Assembly: GCF_001434665.1 (NCBI RefSeq)
Contig: NZ_AZDG01000007.1
Coordinates: 33,820-97,819, forward strand
DNA: 64,000 nt
Direction: 5' to 3'
From: Companilactobacillus tucceti DSM 20183
GTDB lineage: Bacteria; Bacillota; Bacilli; Lactobacillales; Lactobacillaceae
Below the pieces are notes generated by a model. The model was not told the origin of the DNA, did no database searches, and saw only the letters and a list, made by a program, of their open reading frames with translations. The translations under genes were made by a program, and so were the position numbers. This document shows, piece after piece, positions 8,484-17,989 of the stretch (its first letter is position 1; each line of letters starts with the position of its first letter).

Positions 8484-8540
8484 TATTGGGACGTACCAAT
8501 TAGTTAAATGGTTGACTTAAAATTAAATACTGGTTATTAT
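8484..8540 (+). promoter_or_regulatory. Phosphoketolase promoter with GntR operator-like site
   Basis: TTGGGACGTACCAATTA (about 8486-8502) matches the reverse complement of the site at 7712-7730 at most positions. Ten bases further on lies a promoter, TTGACT (8512-8517), 17-base spacer, TATTAT (8535-8540). The site abuts the -35 box. Confidence 0.65.
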
Positions 8541-8571
8541 GTATATGTAAAAACCTAAGGAGTGTGCCGTA

Positions 8572-10929
8572 ATGACAGATTATTCATCAAAAGAATATTT
8601 AAACTTAGTAGACAAATATTGGCGTGCAGCAAACTACGTTTCTGTTGGTCAATTATATTTAAAAGATAACCCACTATTAAAACGTGCTCTTAAACCCGAA
8701 GATGTTAAAGTTCATCCAATCGGACATTGGGGAACTATCGCAGGTCAAAACTTTATATATGCCCATCTAAACCGTATTATCAATGAATACGGTGTAAATA
8801 TGTTCTATATCGAAGGACCAGGTCATGGTGGTCAAGTTATGGTTTCAAACTCATATCTTGATGGAAGTTATACTGAAATTTATCCTGAGATAACTCAAGA
8901 TGAAAAAGGTATGCAAAAGTTGTTTAAGCAATTCTCATTCCCAGGTGGAGTTGCTTCTCATGCTGCACCTGAAACACCAGGTTCAATGCACGAAGGTGGA
9001 GAATTAGGTTACTCATTATCACACGGTGTTGGTGCTATCTTAGATAACCCTGACCAAATTGCCGCAGTTGTTATCGGTGATGGTGAATCAGAAACTGGTC
9101 CTTTAGCTGGATCATGGTTCTCAAATGTTTTCATTAACCCTGTGAATGATGGTGCTGTATTGCCTATCGTTAACTTAAATGGTTTCAAGATTTCTAACCC
9201 AACAATTCTTTCACGTAAAAATGATGAAGAATTAAGAGAATATTACAGTGGTATGGGTTGGGAACCTCTATTTGTTGAAGGTGATGACCCTTCAGAAATG
9301 CATCCGGCAATGGCTAAGACTTTGGATGTTGCTATTGAAAGAATTAAAGATATTCAAAAAGAAGCTAGAAAACATCCAGCTTCAGAAGCAACTATGCCAA
9401 GATGGCCAATGATTATTCTTCGTGCACCTAAGGGCTGGACTGGTCCTAAAGAATGGGACGGAGAACCAATTGAAGGCTCATTTAGAGCTCACCAAATTCC
9501 AATTCCTGTAGATCAAAACGATATGCAACACGCTGATGCTTTAGTAGATTGGCTAAAATCATATAAACCTGAGGAATTATTTAACGACGATGGTAGCTTG
9601 AAGCCTGAAATTGCTGCAATCGCACCTAAGGGTGATAAGAGAATGGCTATGAACCCTATCGTTAACGGTGGTGTTGATCCTAAACCTCTTAAATTGCCAG
9701 ATTATAAGAACTACGCTTTGAACTTTGACAAGCCAGGCGAAAAGACAGCTCAAGATATGATCGAATTAGGTAGATATCTAAAGGATGTTATTTTAAATAA
9801 CCAAGATAACTTTAGATTATTTGGACCTGATGAAACTATGTCAAACCGCCTAAATCACATCTTCGAAGCTTCTCCACGTCAATGGATGGAAGAAGTTAAA
9901 GAACCAAACGATCAATATGAAGCACCAGTTGGTCGTATTATTGATTCACAACTATCAGAACATCAAGCTGAAGGATTCCTTGAAGGATATGCATTAACAG
10001 GACGTCATGGTATCTTTGCCAGTTATGAAGCCTTCTTAAGAGTTGTTGACTCAATGTTGACACAACACTTCAAGTGGCTAAGAAAAGCTAACGAATTGTC
10101 ATGGAGAAAGAAATATCCATCACTAAACGTTATTGCTACATCAACAGCTTTCCAACAAGATCACAACGGTTATACTCACCAAGACCCAGGTATTATTACT
10201 CATTTAGCTGAGAAGAAGCCTGAATACATTCGTGAATATTTCCCAGCTGACACAAACTCATTGCTTGCCGTTATGCCTAAGATCCTTGATGATGAAGAGA
10301 AGATCAACTTGTTAGTTACTTCAAAACATCCACGTCCACAATTCTATTCAATTGAAGAAGGACAAGAATTAGCCGATAAGGGTCTTAAAGTAATCGACTG
10401 GGCATCAAATGACAATGGTGAACCTGATATTGTTATTGCCGCTGCCGGTACAGAACCTAACCTAGAAGCACTTGCTGCTATCAGCATCTTACGTAAGGAC
10501 GTTCCAGATCTTAAGATCAGATTTGTTAACGTTGTTGACCTATTGAAACTAAGATCACCAGAAGTTGATCCTCGTGGCCTATCTGATGAAGAATTCAATA
10601 GCATCTTTACAGCTGATAAACCAGTATTGTTCGCTTTCCATGGCTTTGAAGATATTATTAAAGACATCTTCTTTGATCGTGATAACCACAATCTATTTGT
10701 ACATGGTTACCGTGAAAACGGTGATATTACTACACCATTTGATATGCGTGTTGTTAATGAAATGGATCGTTTCCACTTAGCAGAAGAAGCAGCCACAGCC
10801 GTTTACGGTGAAAAGGCCGACGACTTTGCTGACAAGATGGAAGCAGAAGTTGATAAACATAATAAATATATCCGTGAGTACGGTACAGACCTTCCAGAAG
10901 TAGAAAACTGGAAATGGGATGTAAAATAG
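8572..10929 (+). CDS. xpk: Xylulose-5-phosphate/fructose-6-phosphate phosphoketolase
   Basis: A 785-residue TPP enzyme that cleaves xylulose 5-phosphate with phosphate to acetyl phosphate and glyceraldehyde 3-phosphate, the key step of heterolactic sugar use. It shows the N-terminal IGHWGT and EGPGHGG motifs, the TPP-binding [11 protein letters not shown] near residue 170, and the C-terminal [14 protein letters not shown] segment. The length is standard. AAGGAG precedes the ATG. The codon choice is that of a highly expressed gene. It has its own promoter behind a GntR-type operator, and R2 terminates it. Confidence 0.95.
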   Translation: MTDYSSKEYLNLVDKYWRAANYVSVGQLYLKDNPLLKRALKPEDVKVHPIGHWGTIAGQNFIYAHLNRIINEYGVNMFYIEGPGHGGQVMVSNSYLDGSYTEIYPEITQDEKGMQKLFKQFSFPGGVASHAAPETPGSMHEGGELGYSLSHGVGAILDNPDQIAAVVIGDGESETGPLAGSWFSNVFINPVNDGAVLPIVNLNGFKISNPTILSRKNDEELREYYSGMGWEPLFVEGDDPSEMHPAMAKTLDVAIERIKDIQKEARKHPASEATMPRWPMIILRAPKGWTGPKEWDGEPIEGSFRAHQIPIPVDQNDMQHADALVDWLKSYKPEELFNDDGSLKPEIAAIAPKGDKRMAMNPIVNGGVDPKPLKLPDYKNYALNFDKPGEKTAQDMIELGRYLKDVILNNQDNFRLFGPDETMSNRLNHIFEASPRQWMEEVKEPNDQYEAPVGRIIDSQLSEHQAEGFLEGYALTGRHGIFASYEAFLRVVDSMLTQHFKWLRKANELSWRKKYPSLNVIATSTAFQQDHNGYTHQDPGIITHLAEKKPEYIREYFPADTNSLLAVMPKILDDEEKINLLVTSKHPRPQFYSIEEGQELADKGLKVIDWASNDNGEPDIVIAAAGTEPNLEALAAISILRKDVPDLKIRFVNVVDLLKLRSPEVDPRGLSDEEFNSIFTADKPVLFAFHGFEDIIKDIFFDRDNHNLFVHGYRENGDITTPFDMRVVNEMDRFHLAEEAATAVYGEKADDFADKMEAEVDKHNKYIREYGTDLPEVENWKWDVK

Positions 10930-11050
10930 AGTGTAATCAAATATGCTCAGCTTTCGAGCATTAAGGTAAATAGCCCTCAGTAATCCAAAGGATTGCTGAG
11001 GGCTATTTATATTAAGCGCAAAAAGTTATGTTTGATTACACGTTTAAGCG
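10929..11050 (+). repeat. R2 nested-hairpin repeat with terminator
   Basis: Outer stem GTGTAATCAAA with TTTGATTACAC, internal loop CAGCTTTCGAGCATTAA against TTAAGCGCAAAAAGTT, and inner hairpin AAATAGCCCTCAG..CTGAGGGCTATTT with an AATCC/GGATT tip. It ends in CACGTTTAAGC. It lies just after the phosphoketolase stop and is the likely terminator. Confidence 0.82.
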
Positions 11051-11129
11051 AAGCTTAAAAAATATAGTTAATTTTGAAAGTGGTTGTGATACAAATTACA
11101 CTTAACATTTTTGCTTCCAAACTTTTATA

Positions 11130-11250
11130 GCCTAAACGTGCAAAAAAAGACTGCAACCTCCACATAGCTACGAACCACAAATGATTGATAGTGCCAATCA
11201 TTCGTGGTCCTAGGCTATGTTCCGGTGGCAAACCGTCTTTTGTTACACTC
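11130..11250 (-). repeat. R4 structured repeat, copy 1
   Basis: Minus-strand reading: outer stem GTGTAACAAAAGAC with GTC..TTTTTGCAC, conserved GGTTTGCCACCGGAACATAG, central hairpin CACGAATGATTG/CAATCATTTGTG, then CTATGTGGAGGTTGCAG and the end motif CACGTTTAGGC. The second copy, at 48051-48173, is about 80% identical by eye and also sits beside an R2. Confidence 0.75.
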
Positions 11251-11261
11251 TTGCTATTTAT

Positions 11262-11369
11262 ATTAAGCACAAAAAGTTATGTTTGATTACACGTTTAAGC
11301 GAAACTTAAAAAAGAAAAGTGTATTTTGAATTAAAAGTAATCCAAAGGATTGCTGAGGGCTATTTATAA
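11262..11369 (+). repeat. Rearranged partial copies of the R2 3' half
   Basis: Bases 11262-11310 repeat, with two or three changes, the 3' half of the R2 at 10929-11050 (TATTAAGC.CAAAAAGTTATG through CACGTTTAAGCGAA.CTTAAAAAA). Bases 11336-11369 repeat its inner terminator half (TAATCCAAAGGATTGCTGAG). The order is swapped relative to the parent. The following 310 bases up to 11680 hold no recognisable gene. Confidence 0.7.
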
Positions 11370-11680
11370 TGAACAAAAAAAGACATGCTTAAAGACACAT
11401 TCAACTGATTTTCTCTAAATGAACCAAAAATTAATTATTTAAACCTAATCTAATAATAGGTTTAGAAAATATCCCAAAATCAGCATGAAAACGTATGAAA
11501 ATGGAGATTGTGAAAATTAGAACGTTTAATTTTGTACATCGCAGATAGACCTTTGTAGCGCCGTGGTGTAACCGATTACTGTAACTTGAAAAATAGTGAA
11601 TGTAAGGACTTGAAAAAGGCAATTTCACATGTTACTCTCGAGATGTAGAAAGATTGAAAAACACAAGGTGGGTGGATATT

Positions 11681-11869
11681 ATGACAAATCAAGTTGTAAA
11701 CAAATTAGGATTAACTGCATTAGCTGCTGTGGGAGTAGTAATATTGATGTTACTATTTATGTTGCAAATTCGATATGCCGTATTAACCGCCGCATTTGTA
11801 GCAATCATTTTAGCAGTTTATGCTCAAAATATATTCGGTAAACATCACACATTTATTCTTCATGATTAA
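11681..11869 (+). CDS. Small membrane protein (62 aa)
   Basis: The frame is open from a TTG at 11654, but AAGGTGGGTGGAT points to ATG 11681. The product starts MTNQVVNKLGLTALAAVGVV and has two adjacent hydrophobic helices (about residues 9-28 and 32-50), ending in KHHTFILHD. No family was recognised. Two hairpins with T-runs follow it at 11877-11957. Confidence 0.6.
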   Translation: MTNQVVNKLGLTALAAVGVVILMLLFMLQIRYAVLTAAFVAIILAVYAQNIFGKHHTFILHD

Positions 11870-11876
11870 GGTTATA

Positions 11877-11957
11877 AAAATTGAATAAATATATTCAATT
11901 TTTTAGAAGTAAGAAAATAGACCCAGTAGTCCAATTTTGGATTGCAGGGTCTATTTT
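11877..11957 (+). terminator. Tandem terminator hairpins
   Basis: The first hairpin is AATTGAATA/TATTCAATT followed by TTTT (11877-11905). The second is AAATAGACCC..GGGTCTATTT with a TCCAATTTTGGA tip and T-run (11914-11957). Confidence 0.75.
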
Positions 11958-12009
11958 TGGTATTTAAGAACTATAATAAAATTATCTTGTATAAAGAAGG
12001 TAAATTATC

Positions 12010-14064
12010 ATGAAAAACTTTCAGGGGAATGGGAAAAGATGGATTCTATTTTCGACTTTAACATTAGCTGGCGGATTGATTTTAACAACTAATTCAACAA
12101 CTACTATTAAAGCCGATAATATTCCAGTTAATGCGGGTACTGCTGAAACGGAGACAGGTAACGAGGATACAACTCCAACTACTAATGCCACTACACCGGC
12201 CAATGATCCTACTAATGATAATCAAGTAAATTATACAATTAATTATGTAGATTCCACCTCCAGTAATGTTTTGCAAAGTACTACGGGAACAGCAGATGGA
12301 GGTTCTTCAATCACTATACCAACGGCTACGATAGCAGGTTATCAGCAAAACACCAGTAGTCAGTATCAGTTAGCATCAGTCACAACAGATGCCGATAAGA
12401 AGCAGGATATATCTGTACCAATGACTAAACTTACTGGCGCAACATTGCGTGTTAAGGAGAATGAGAGTGACGGTAATTCTTTAAATAGAATTCCAGTTGG
12501 ATCTTTAGAAGTTAACGATAGTAATTACAAAAACGACGTACAAACTGAATTGAGTACAATGCAAAAGGGACGCAAGGTTGATTTTGCCAATTCAACTTAC
12601 GGGTACAGTTCCTTAAATACGCTGGACTATCTTAAAGGGATGGAAAATTCTTCTCCAGCAGATATTGTTATAAAGGTGTTGGAAAATGAAGGATCAAGTG
12701 ACGTTTTAAATGAAAGCTTATCTGGAAAAGAGTTAGATTTTGGCTTTCAATATTTACCAATTGATGAAAACTACGAAGTTCATTATGTTGCCGTGGGGGG
12801 ACCACAAGATGGCAAGGTAATTTATATTGATAAGGGTCAAAATGATAATGGGGTATTACCAAGTACACCTCATCATAGAGGAATACCAGCTTCTGATGCT
12901 GTTCCAGGTTACAAGGTGTCAAGTTTTGACGAAAATGATATATCTTTTGATGAAGAAGCTGGTGTCTTGACTTTTAAGGTGCCAATTGAACCTGGTATCT
13001 TAATTACTATCAATGAGTATGATAAAAATAAAAAATTAGTAAAAACCGTAAATTGGGATATAATATCTAACGATAAAATTGCGATTCAACCAGATAGTAC
13101 TAGTAATCCAATATTTCCTTCTGGAAAAATAAGAAATACTGATATTTCTGGTGTATTGAGTGATTCATTTTATAAAGATTTAATAATGGACAAAAATCTA
13201 ATTATTGCTGATTCTAACTTCGACGATATACATGGAGATAGTCCAGAAGTTAGCGATTCTGCGGCACAAGTAATGGGACTATATAATCAGTTATATGGTT
13301 TAGATACTAAAAACTCAAATATGGGTTATATAACTAAGTTCATCATGAATGCCCTGTTTCCAAACGGATCAGTTGGTGAAAATTGGTCAGGAAATGTAAT
13401 TACAATTAATGCATATTTGGATTTCGTGGATCAGAGTACTTCGACAAGTATTCCTGTAACACCATCTGATGTAATAAATAAAGTAAACAATATTGCAACT
13501 ACGACTAAGAAAGTCAATTTATATGATAATAAGGGCAATTTAATTACTAATAGAGCATTAGATATTAATACTGCTTGGCAAAGTGACCAAGAATTTACTT
13601 ATAATGGTCAAAAGTATTATCGAGTTTCACCTGATGAATATGTCAAAGCAGGGGATGTTTATTTATATAAAGATACCGATACGAGTTTGGTTAGAATTTT
13701 TAGTGATGGTAGTGGTAGTATAGTGGACTATTTGGGATCTGAAGTCTCTAGAAAACTTGACCCTGCAACTGATTGGAAAACAGATCGAATTGCATTGATA
13801 AATGGTAATGAGTATTATCGAGTTTCAACTAATGAATTTATAAAATTAGATACGGTTCAACCTTATGAAAATGATTTTGAAAATTTGGTTACGTCTAACT
13901 TAACTAATACTTATGATGAACATGGAAAAGAACTCACTCTGAAACTGCCTAATAATACAGGATATAAAACTGATCGAATCGTCACTATCAATGGCATTAA
14001 GTATTATCGTGTCTCAACTGATACTTTTGTAAAGGTTGATGATATACAAAAAATGACAAAATAA
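12010..14064 (+). CDS. Surface protein with MucBP and three SLAP domains
   Basis: A 684-residue secreted protein. A signal peptide (residues 1 to about 36: basic KNFQGNGKRW, a hydrophobic core, then TTTIKA-DN) precedes a Thr/Asn-rich linker. A MucBP-like unit (VNYTINYVDS..TIAGYQ) follows, then a middle region without recognised domains. The C-terminus has three SLAP repeats (YDNKGNLITNRALDINTAW; WKTDRIALINGNEYYRVST; YKTDRIVTINGIKYYRVST), which attach S-layer proteins to wall polymers. No LPXTG motif is present. AGAAGG precedes the ATG. A role in adhesion or envelope structure is inference. Confidence 0.88.
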   Translation: MKNFQGNGKRWILFSTLTLAGGLILTTNSTTTIKADNIPVNAGTAETETGNEDTTPTTNATTPANDPTNDNQVNYTINYVDSTSSNVLQSTTGTADGGSSITIPTATIAGYQQNTSSQYQLASVTTDADKKQDISVPMTKLTGATLRVKENESDGNSLNRIPVGSLEVNDSNYKNDVQTELSTMQKGRKVDFANSTYGYSSLNTLDYLKGMENSSPADIVIKVLENEGSSDVLNESLSGKELDFGFQYLPIDENYEVHYVAVGGPQDGKVIYIDKGQNDNGVLPSTPHHRGIPASDAVPGYKVSSFDENDISFDEEAGVLTFKVPIEPGILITINEYDKNKKLVKTVNWDIISNDKIAIQPDSTSNPIFPSGKIRNTDISGVLSDSFYKDLIMDKNLIIADSNFDDIHGDSPEVSDSAAQVMGLYNQLYGLDTKNSNMGYITKFIMNALFPNGSVGENWSGNVITINAYLDFVDQSTSTSIPVTPSDVINKVNNIATTTKKVNLYDNKGNLITNRALDINTAWQSDQEFTYNGQKYYRVSPDEYVKAGDVYLYKDTDTSLVRIFSDGSGSIVDYLGSEVSRKLDPATDWKTDRIALINGNEYYRVSTNEFIKLDTVQPYENDFENLVTSNLTNTYDEHGKELTLKLPNNTGYKTDRIVTINGIKYYRVSTDTFVKVDDIQKMTK

Positions 14065-14065
14065 A

Positions 14066-14122
14066 AACACCGCAATAAAATTGCGATGTTCTGGCTGAGA
14101 ATATTTCTCGGTCTTTTTTTAA
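14066..14122 (+). terminator. Double terminator hairpin
   Basis: AACACCGCAA/TTGCGATGTT and then TGAGAA/TTCTCG with GTCTTTTTTT close the surface protein gene. The following 180 bases up to 14303 hold nothing recognisable. Confidence 0.7.
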
Positions 14123-14303
14123 CCCAACTATCAGGGGGGAAGATTGGGCTTTGTTGTATTTTTGAGAATTAATACTTTTTACATGAAGAATATCAGGGAG
14201 AATCATAAGTTAAGGTGCTCTTCGCTTTCCTTTAGCTTACAAGTATATAATAATCAGTAAATGTGAAGAAAGTATGATGCAAGTTAGAAGTAATTATCAA
14301 TAT

Positions 14304-15104
14304 TTACTGTAAATAGATTTTTTTAAGGTCAGAAACTTGATTATCACTTACATGTAGTTCATTTCTGATATAATTATTGAGACTTCCTGAAGTTTCTTTT
14401 ATGGCTTTCTGAGCTGCTAATAGGTAGTTTTCATCAACTGTCATTAAAGCACGTATTGAATCTACTAATGAAGCATCACGTTTTTTGACTTCTTTTAGAA
14501 GTTCTGAGACATATCCCTTGCTTGCTTTATTAGTTAGTAGATAATCTTGTTTTATAGTAGATAAAGGTATACCAAGAATGTATAAGAAGAAAACAGCTCC
14601 CATACCAGTACGATCTTTACCAGCACTACAATGGAACAATAAGACATCATCATCGTTAGAATTACCTAATAATTCGTCGAAAAAGTTTCGGTAAGCCTTT
14701 TTGGATTGATCTTCAGTAATGATTTCTTTATAAACATCAAGCATATGTTCATAACCGTTTGATGGGTCGAAATCGATTTCTGGAATAACTGAATCTTTAA
14801 TTTGCGAAGCTTCAGTTAAATCCTCACGGAAGACAGGTAGGGAAACGTATTTTGTGCCATTTGGAATTCTGTCTGGACTCTTATCGATCTCTGATTGTGA
14901 ACGAAAATCAACGTCTGTTTTAAGACCGTAGTCGCTTAAAAAGTTTAAATCATTGTCAGTTAATTTATCTAAACCGGCTGAACGGATGATTTTGTGGTAT
15001 TTAACTTGTTTGCCAGTCGTTGTTTTGTAACCACCTAGTTCACGGAAGTTTACACCTGCTTCAAGGTCTAAGATACGATGTGTTTGTTGTGTAGCGTTAT
15101 CCAT
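14304..15104 (-). CDS. Tyrosine-protein phosphatase (Y_phosphatase3 family)
   Basis: A 266-residue cytosolic phosphatase with the CX5R loop HCSAGKDRTG (Cys159, Arg165), plus the family blocks FRELGGY near the N-terminus and DFRSQSE near residue 66. Such enzymes act on phosphotyrosine or on lipid or other small phosphates. It is a single minus-strand gene with no partner; a weak GAGGGG ribosome site lies before the ATG. The substrate cannot be told from sequence. Confidence 0.88.
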   Translation of the reverse strand: MDNATQQTHRILDLEAGVNFRELGGYKTTTGKQVKYHKIIRSAGLDKLTDNDLNFLSDYGLKTDVDFRSQSEIDKSPDRIPNGTKYVSLPVFREDLTEASQIKDSVIPEIDFDPSNGYEHMLDVYKEIITEDQSKKAYRNFFDELLGNSNDDDVLLFHCSAGKDRTGMGAVFFLYILGIPLSTIKQDYLLTNKASKGYVSELLKEVKKRDASLVDSIRALMTVDENYLLAAQKAIKETSGSLNNYIRNELHVSDNQVSDLKKIYLQ

Positions 15105-15161
15105 ATATGAACCCCTCTATCTTTTAATCTAATTTCAATTATAACAAAAGGAAGATTTGTC

Positions 15162-16283
15162 ATGAAATTTATCATTGCTCCTGGAAAATATCGCCATGCT
15201 AGCTCTAGAAAAATTGGTCAAGCTATTTATAGCGGTATTTCACGTGCATTGCCCAATGCTGAGATTGTAACAATGCCAGTCACGGATAGCGAATATGGTA
15301 TGCCAGCGTTAGTAAAACATACTATTGGAGGCAAGTGGGCCGAGTTACAATTTTTTGACGCCTTTTGGCAAAGTAAAACAGGACGCTATTTAGTAACGAG
15401 CATTGATAGTCAGGATACCGCAATTATAGATTCAGAACAAATAGTAGGCTTGGATTTAGCGGCCAATAAAAAGAGAAAAGATCTATTTCACGCTACTAGT
15501 CATGGTGTAGGGGAATTCATACTGGACGCAGTGTCAAGTGGACATAAGAACATTGTTATCTGTTTAGGTAAAACAGCTGTGGCTGATGGAGGATTAGGAG
15601 CACTTCAAGCTTTAGGCGCAAAGGTTTATGATGAGAATGAAGAATTGATTCCAGAGGGTGAAAATCCGTTGATAAACGCCTATCAAATCAATTTGGAAGG
15701 AATTAATAGAGTTTTACCAAGAAGAACTAAGATCACCGTTTTATTGAACTATTCCGCAAATATGGAACCAGAGGAAAATTACGAATGTCTCAACAAAACT
15801 CAAGTAAGTTTTTTAGAAGATAACCTCGTTTATATTACTGAAAAGATAAATCAGAAGTATAATTTAGATATACACCCGATGCCAAACTCGGATGCGATCA
15901 AAACTTTAGCGGGAGCTTTTGCAATGATCAATGCTCATATTTTCCGCTCTTCGTTTGAATGGGTGGCTAATGTGACAGGAATGGATCAAACTATTCGCTC
16001 GACTGACGTTTTGGTCACTGCTACTGAAACTATTTCAGCGGATGCAATGCATGATGAGATCCTTTATCATTTGAGTAAAATCGCTGGAACAGTAAGGATT
16101 CCTACATTTGCTTTATGTAATAACTTTGTTGATGACTTTGAGGATTATGAACAACTATTTACAGGTATATTTTCAACTCAAATGGTCAATCAACAGATGG
16201 ATAGTGAAGACGAAAAAATGATTTTTGGGAATTACGAATCAGCAGCAAACCAGTTAGCTCGTACGTTGACGGCATTTTCTTAG
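15162..16283 (+). CDS. Divergent glycerate kinase family protein
   Basis: A 373-residue protein with the overall layout of bacterial glycerate kinases (GlxK/GarK). The N-terminus FIIAPGKYRHASS replaces the usual APDSFKGSLSA, VTDSEYGM replaces ADGGEGT, and LGKTAVADGGLGALQALGA replaces GGSATNDGGAG. The later SHGVGEFILDAV block is kept. Several normally invariant active-site residues are altered, so the substrate may differ or activity may be lost. It has AAAGGAAG before the ATG and no obvious pathway partner nearby. Confidence 0.75.
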   Translation: MKFIIAPGKYRHASSRKIGQAIYSGISRALPNAEIVTMPVTDSEYGMPALVKHTIGGKWAELQFFDAFWQSKTGRYLVTSIDSQDTAIIDSEQIVGLDLAANKKRKDLFHATSHGVGEFILDAVSSGHKNIVICLGKTAVADGGLGALQALGAKVYDENEELIPEGENPLINAYQINLEGINRVLPRRTKITVLLNYSANMEPEENYECLNKTQVSFLEDNLVYITEKINQKYNLDIHPMPNSDAIKTLAGAFAMINAHIFRSSFEWVANVTGMDQTIRSTDVLVTATETISADAMHDEILYHLSKIAGTVRIPTFALCNNFVDDFEDYEQLFTGIFSTQMVNQQMDSEDEKMIFGNYESAANQLARTLTAFS

Positions 16284-16363
16284 TATTATTTATTGAATAA
16301 AACTCATTAATGCATTAATCTTACATTAAAGAGTTTTCATTAAGAGCATTGGAGGATCAGATT

Positions 16364-16837
16364 ATGGAACAAGATTATGAAAAGATTTTAGTACCAGTTG
16401 ACGGCTCAAAGGAAGCTGAAATGGCCTTTAGAAAGGCTGTCAAGGTTGCACAAATGAATAAAGGGCATCTTGATGTTTTGACGGTTCTCGATACTAAACA
16501 ATTCATCGGTTTACATGGTGGAATGTTGAATGGGGATGTTATTTATCAACTATCTGAAGATGCTCAAAAATATTTAAATGAATTAAAAGACGAAGCAGTT
16601 GCAAACGGAGCAAACGCTGATGACATTGACATTCACGTTCGTTTTGGTGAACCAAAGACTGTTATCTCTCAAGAATTCGTTGAAGAATATAAGAATGACT
16701 TAATTATGATCGGTTCTACTGGTATGAATGCAGTTACTAGATTACTAGTTGGTTCAGTATCTGAATATGTTACAAGAAACGCTAGAACAGATGTTATTAT
16801 TGTTAGAACAGCTGTTGATAACGGTAAAATGAAATAA
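16364..16837 (+). CDS. Universal stress protein (UspA family)
   Basis: A 157-residue single-domain Usp. The GGAGG at 16351 sets the start at ATG 16364. It has the KILVPVDGSKEAEMAF N-terminus and the ATP-binding GSTGMNAVTRLLVGSVSEYV loop (G-2x-G-9x-G[ST] pattern). A terminator follows directly. Usp proteins respond to acid, starvation and oxidative stress; no specific role is visible here. Confidence 0.9.
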   Translation: MEQDYEKILVPVDGSKEAEMAFRKAVKVAQMNKGHLDVLTVLDTKQFIGLHGGMLNGDVIYQLSEDAQKYLNELKDEAVANGANADDIDIHVRFGEPKTVISQEFVEEYKNDLIMIGSTGMNAVTRLLVGSVSEYVTRNARTDVIIVRTAVDNGKMK

Positions 16838-16851
16838 TAATCCATAAAGTA

Positions 16852-16892
16852 GGAGAAAAAAGACTGAGATGAGTCATATCCCAGCCTTTTTT
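16852..16892 (+). terminator. Rho-independent terminator
   Basis: AGACTGAGATG pairs, with G-U and one mismatch, to CATATCCCAGCCT, followed by TTTTTTT. Confidence 0.7.
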
Positions 16893-16905
16893 TATTGGTG
16901 AAGAA

Positions 16906-17451
16906 ATGAGATGTGCGTGGGCAGATAGTTCAAAAGAAATGCAAGTTTATCATGATAGTGAATGGGGCAAAATCGATAAAGATGAACGTTATTTATTTGA
17001 AATGTTAAGTTTAGAATTGTCACAGGCCGGTCTTTCTTGGTCAACCATTTTGAAAAGACGCGCGGGTTATAAAGAAGTATTTGATGATTTTGATATAAAT
17101 AAGGTCGCTGACTATTCAGATGAAAAAGTGGCGCAATTATTGACTGACAAAAAAATCATACGTAATAAATTAAAGGTAAATGCAATCGTTAATAATGCTC
17201 GTCAAATAAGAAAAATGCACGACGATGGTAGAACATTTTCTGAATATATTTGGAATTTTGTTGATAATAAGCAGATAATTCATCATATTAAGACTATGGA
17301 TGAAGTCCCAGCTCAAGATGAGTTATCTCAAAAAATTAGTAAAGATCTGAAAAAAAGAGGATTTAAGTTTATCGGGCCAACGATCGTCTATTCATTTTTA
17401 CAGGCGATAGGGGTTATTAATGATCATTTAGATAGTTGCGATTTTAAATAA
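16906..17451 (+). CDS. tag: DNA-3-methyladenine glycosylase I
   Basis: A 181-residue base-excision repair glycosylase removing 3-methyladenine. The N-terminus RCAWADSS..YHDSEWG, the core QAGLSWSTILKRR and the C-terminal FKFIGPTIVYSFLQAIGVINDHLDSC are diagnostic, including the Zn-binding Cys and His residues. It starts 14 bases after a T-run, so its ribosome site (TTGGTGAAGAA) is weak and partly overlaps the terminator. Confidence 0.93.
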   Translation: MRCAWADSSKEMQVYHDSEWGKIDKDERYLFEMLSLELSQAGLSWSTILKRRAGYKEVFDDFDINKVADYSDEKVAQLLTDKKIIRNKLKVNAIVNNARQIRKMHDDGRTFSEYIWNFVDNKQIIHHIKTMDEVPAQDELSQKISKDLKKRGFKFIGPTIVYSFLQAIGVINDHLDSCDFK

Positions 17452-17497
17452 TCAGACTTATTAAGTATAATAGGGACGTAATAACGGAGGAAAATTT

Positions 17498-17986
17498 ATG
17501 AATTCTGATACTATTAGTGAATTTGCTGACTGGATCTATAAAAATTGTAAGGATGTTGAAAATAAATCAACTAAGTTAGATACAAAAAAGGTTTATGATT
17601 TGATCAACAACCTTGAAATATTGAGAAAACCAATTCAAGATTATTTCGATATGACTGAAGAAGAGTATTACCAAAATGAGTCTGACCATCGTTTGACTTT
17701 GCAAAATCCAACTGGAACATTAGGGCAATTGCATGATCGTGTACAAGTTAATCACGTTGATGGTTCACTTTCGGGACATGAAATCAACTTTACATATAAT
17801 CATGAAGACCCTTATGCAGGTGGAGACTATAAGGCTAAGACAGATTTACACTTGATTGAATATGCCTTTACTGTTATTGGAGCAGTTTATGATAATACAA
17901 TTGTTTCTGATGTAAGAAACGCTCTTTCAAATGATGCTGTCTTATCAATTGGTTTGGCCGCAAAAGCAATCGAGGAATGGCAATAG
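17498..17986 (+). CDS. Hypothetical protein linked to an ABC exporter
   Basis: A 162-residue soluble acidic protein with no signal peptide or membrane segment. ACGGAGG precedes the ATG. Recognisable only by context: it ends 3 bases before the ATPase gene at 17990, so it is probably translated with the ABC pair. A central stretch (GTLGQLHDRVQVNHVDG) and a helical C-terminus (DAVLSIGLAAKAIEEW) are seen; no family was recognised. Confidence 0.7.
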   Translation: MNSDTISEFADWIYKNCKDVENKSTKLDTKKVYDLINNLEILRKPIQDYFDMTEEEYYQNESDHRLTLQNPTGTLGQLHDRVQVNHVDGSLSGHEINFTYNHEDPYAGGDYKAKTDLHLIEYAFTVIGAVYDNTIVSDVRNALSNDAVLSIGLAAKAIEEWQ

Positions 17987-17989
17987 ATT

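Noticed and set aside
11055..11270. Minus-strand ORFs at 11055-11270 and 48001-48231 with similar protein sequence
   Set aside because: The similarity comes from the shared R4 repeat; the paired stems explain conservation, and the frames include repeat ends and neighbouring sequence.
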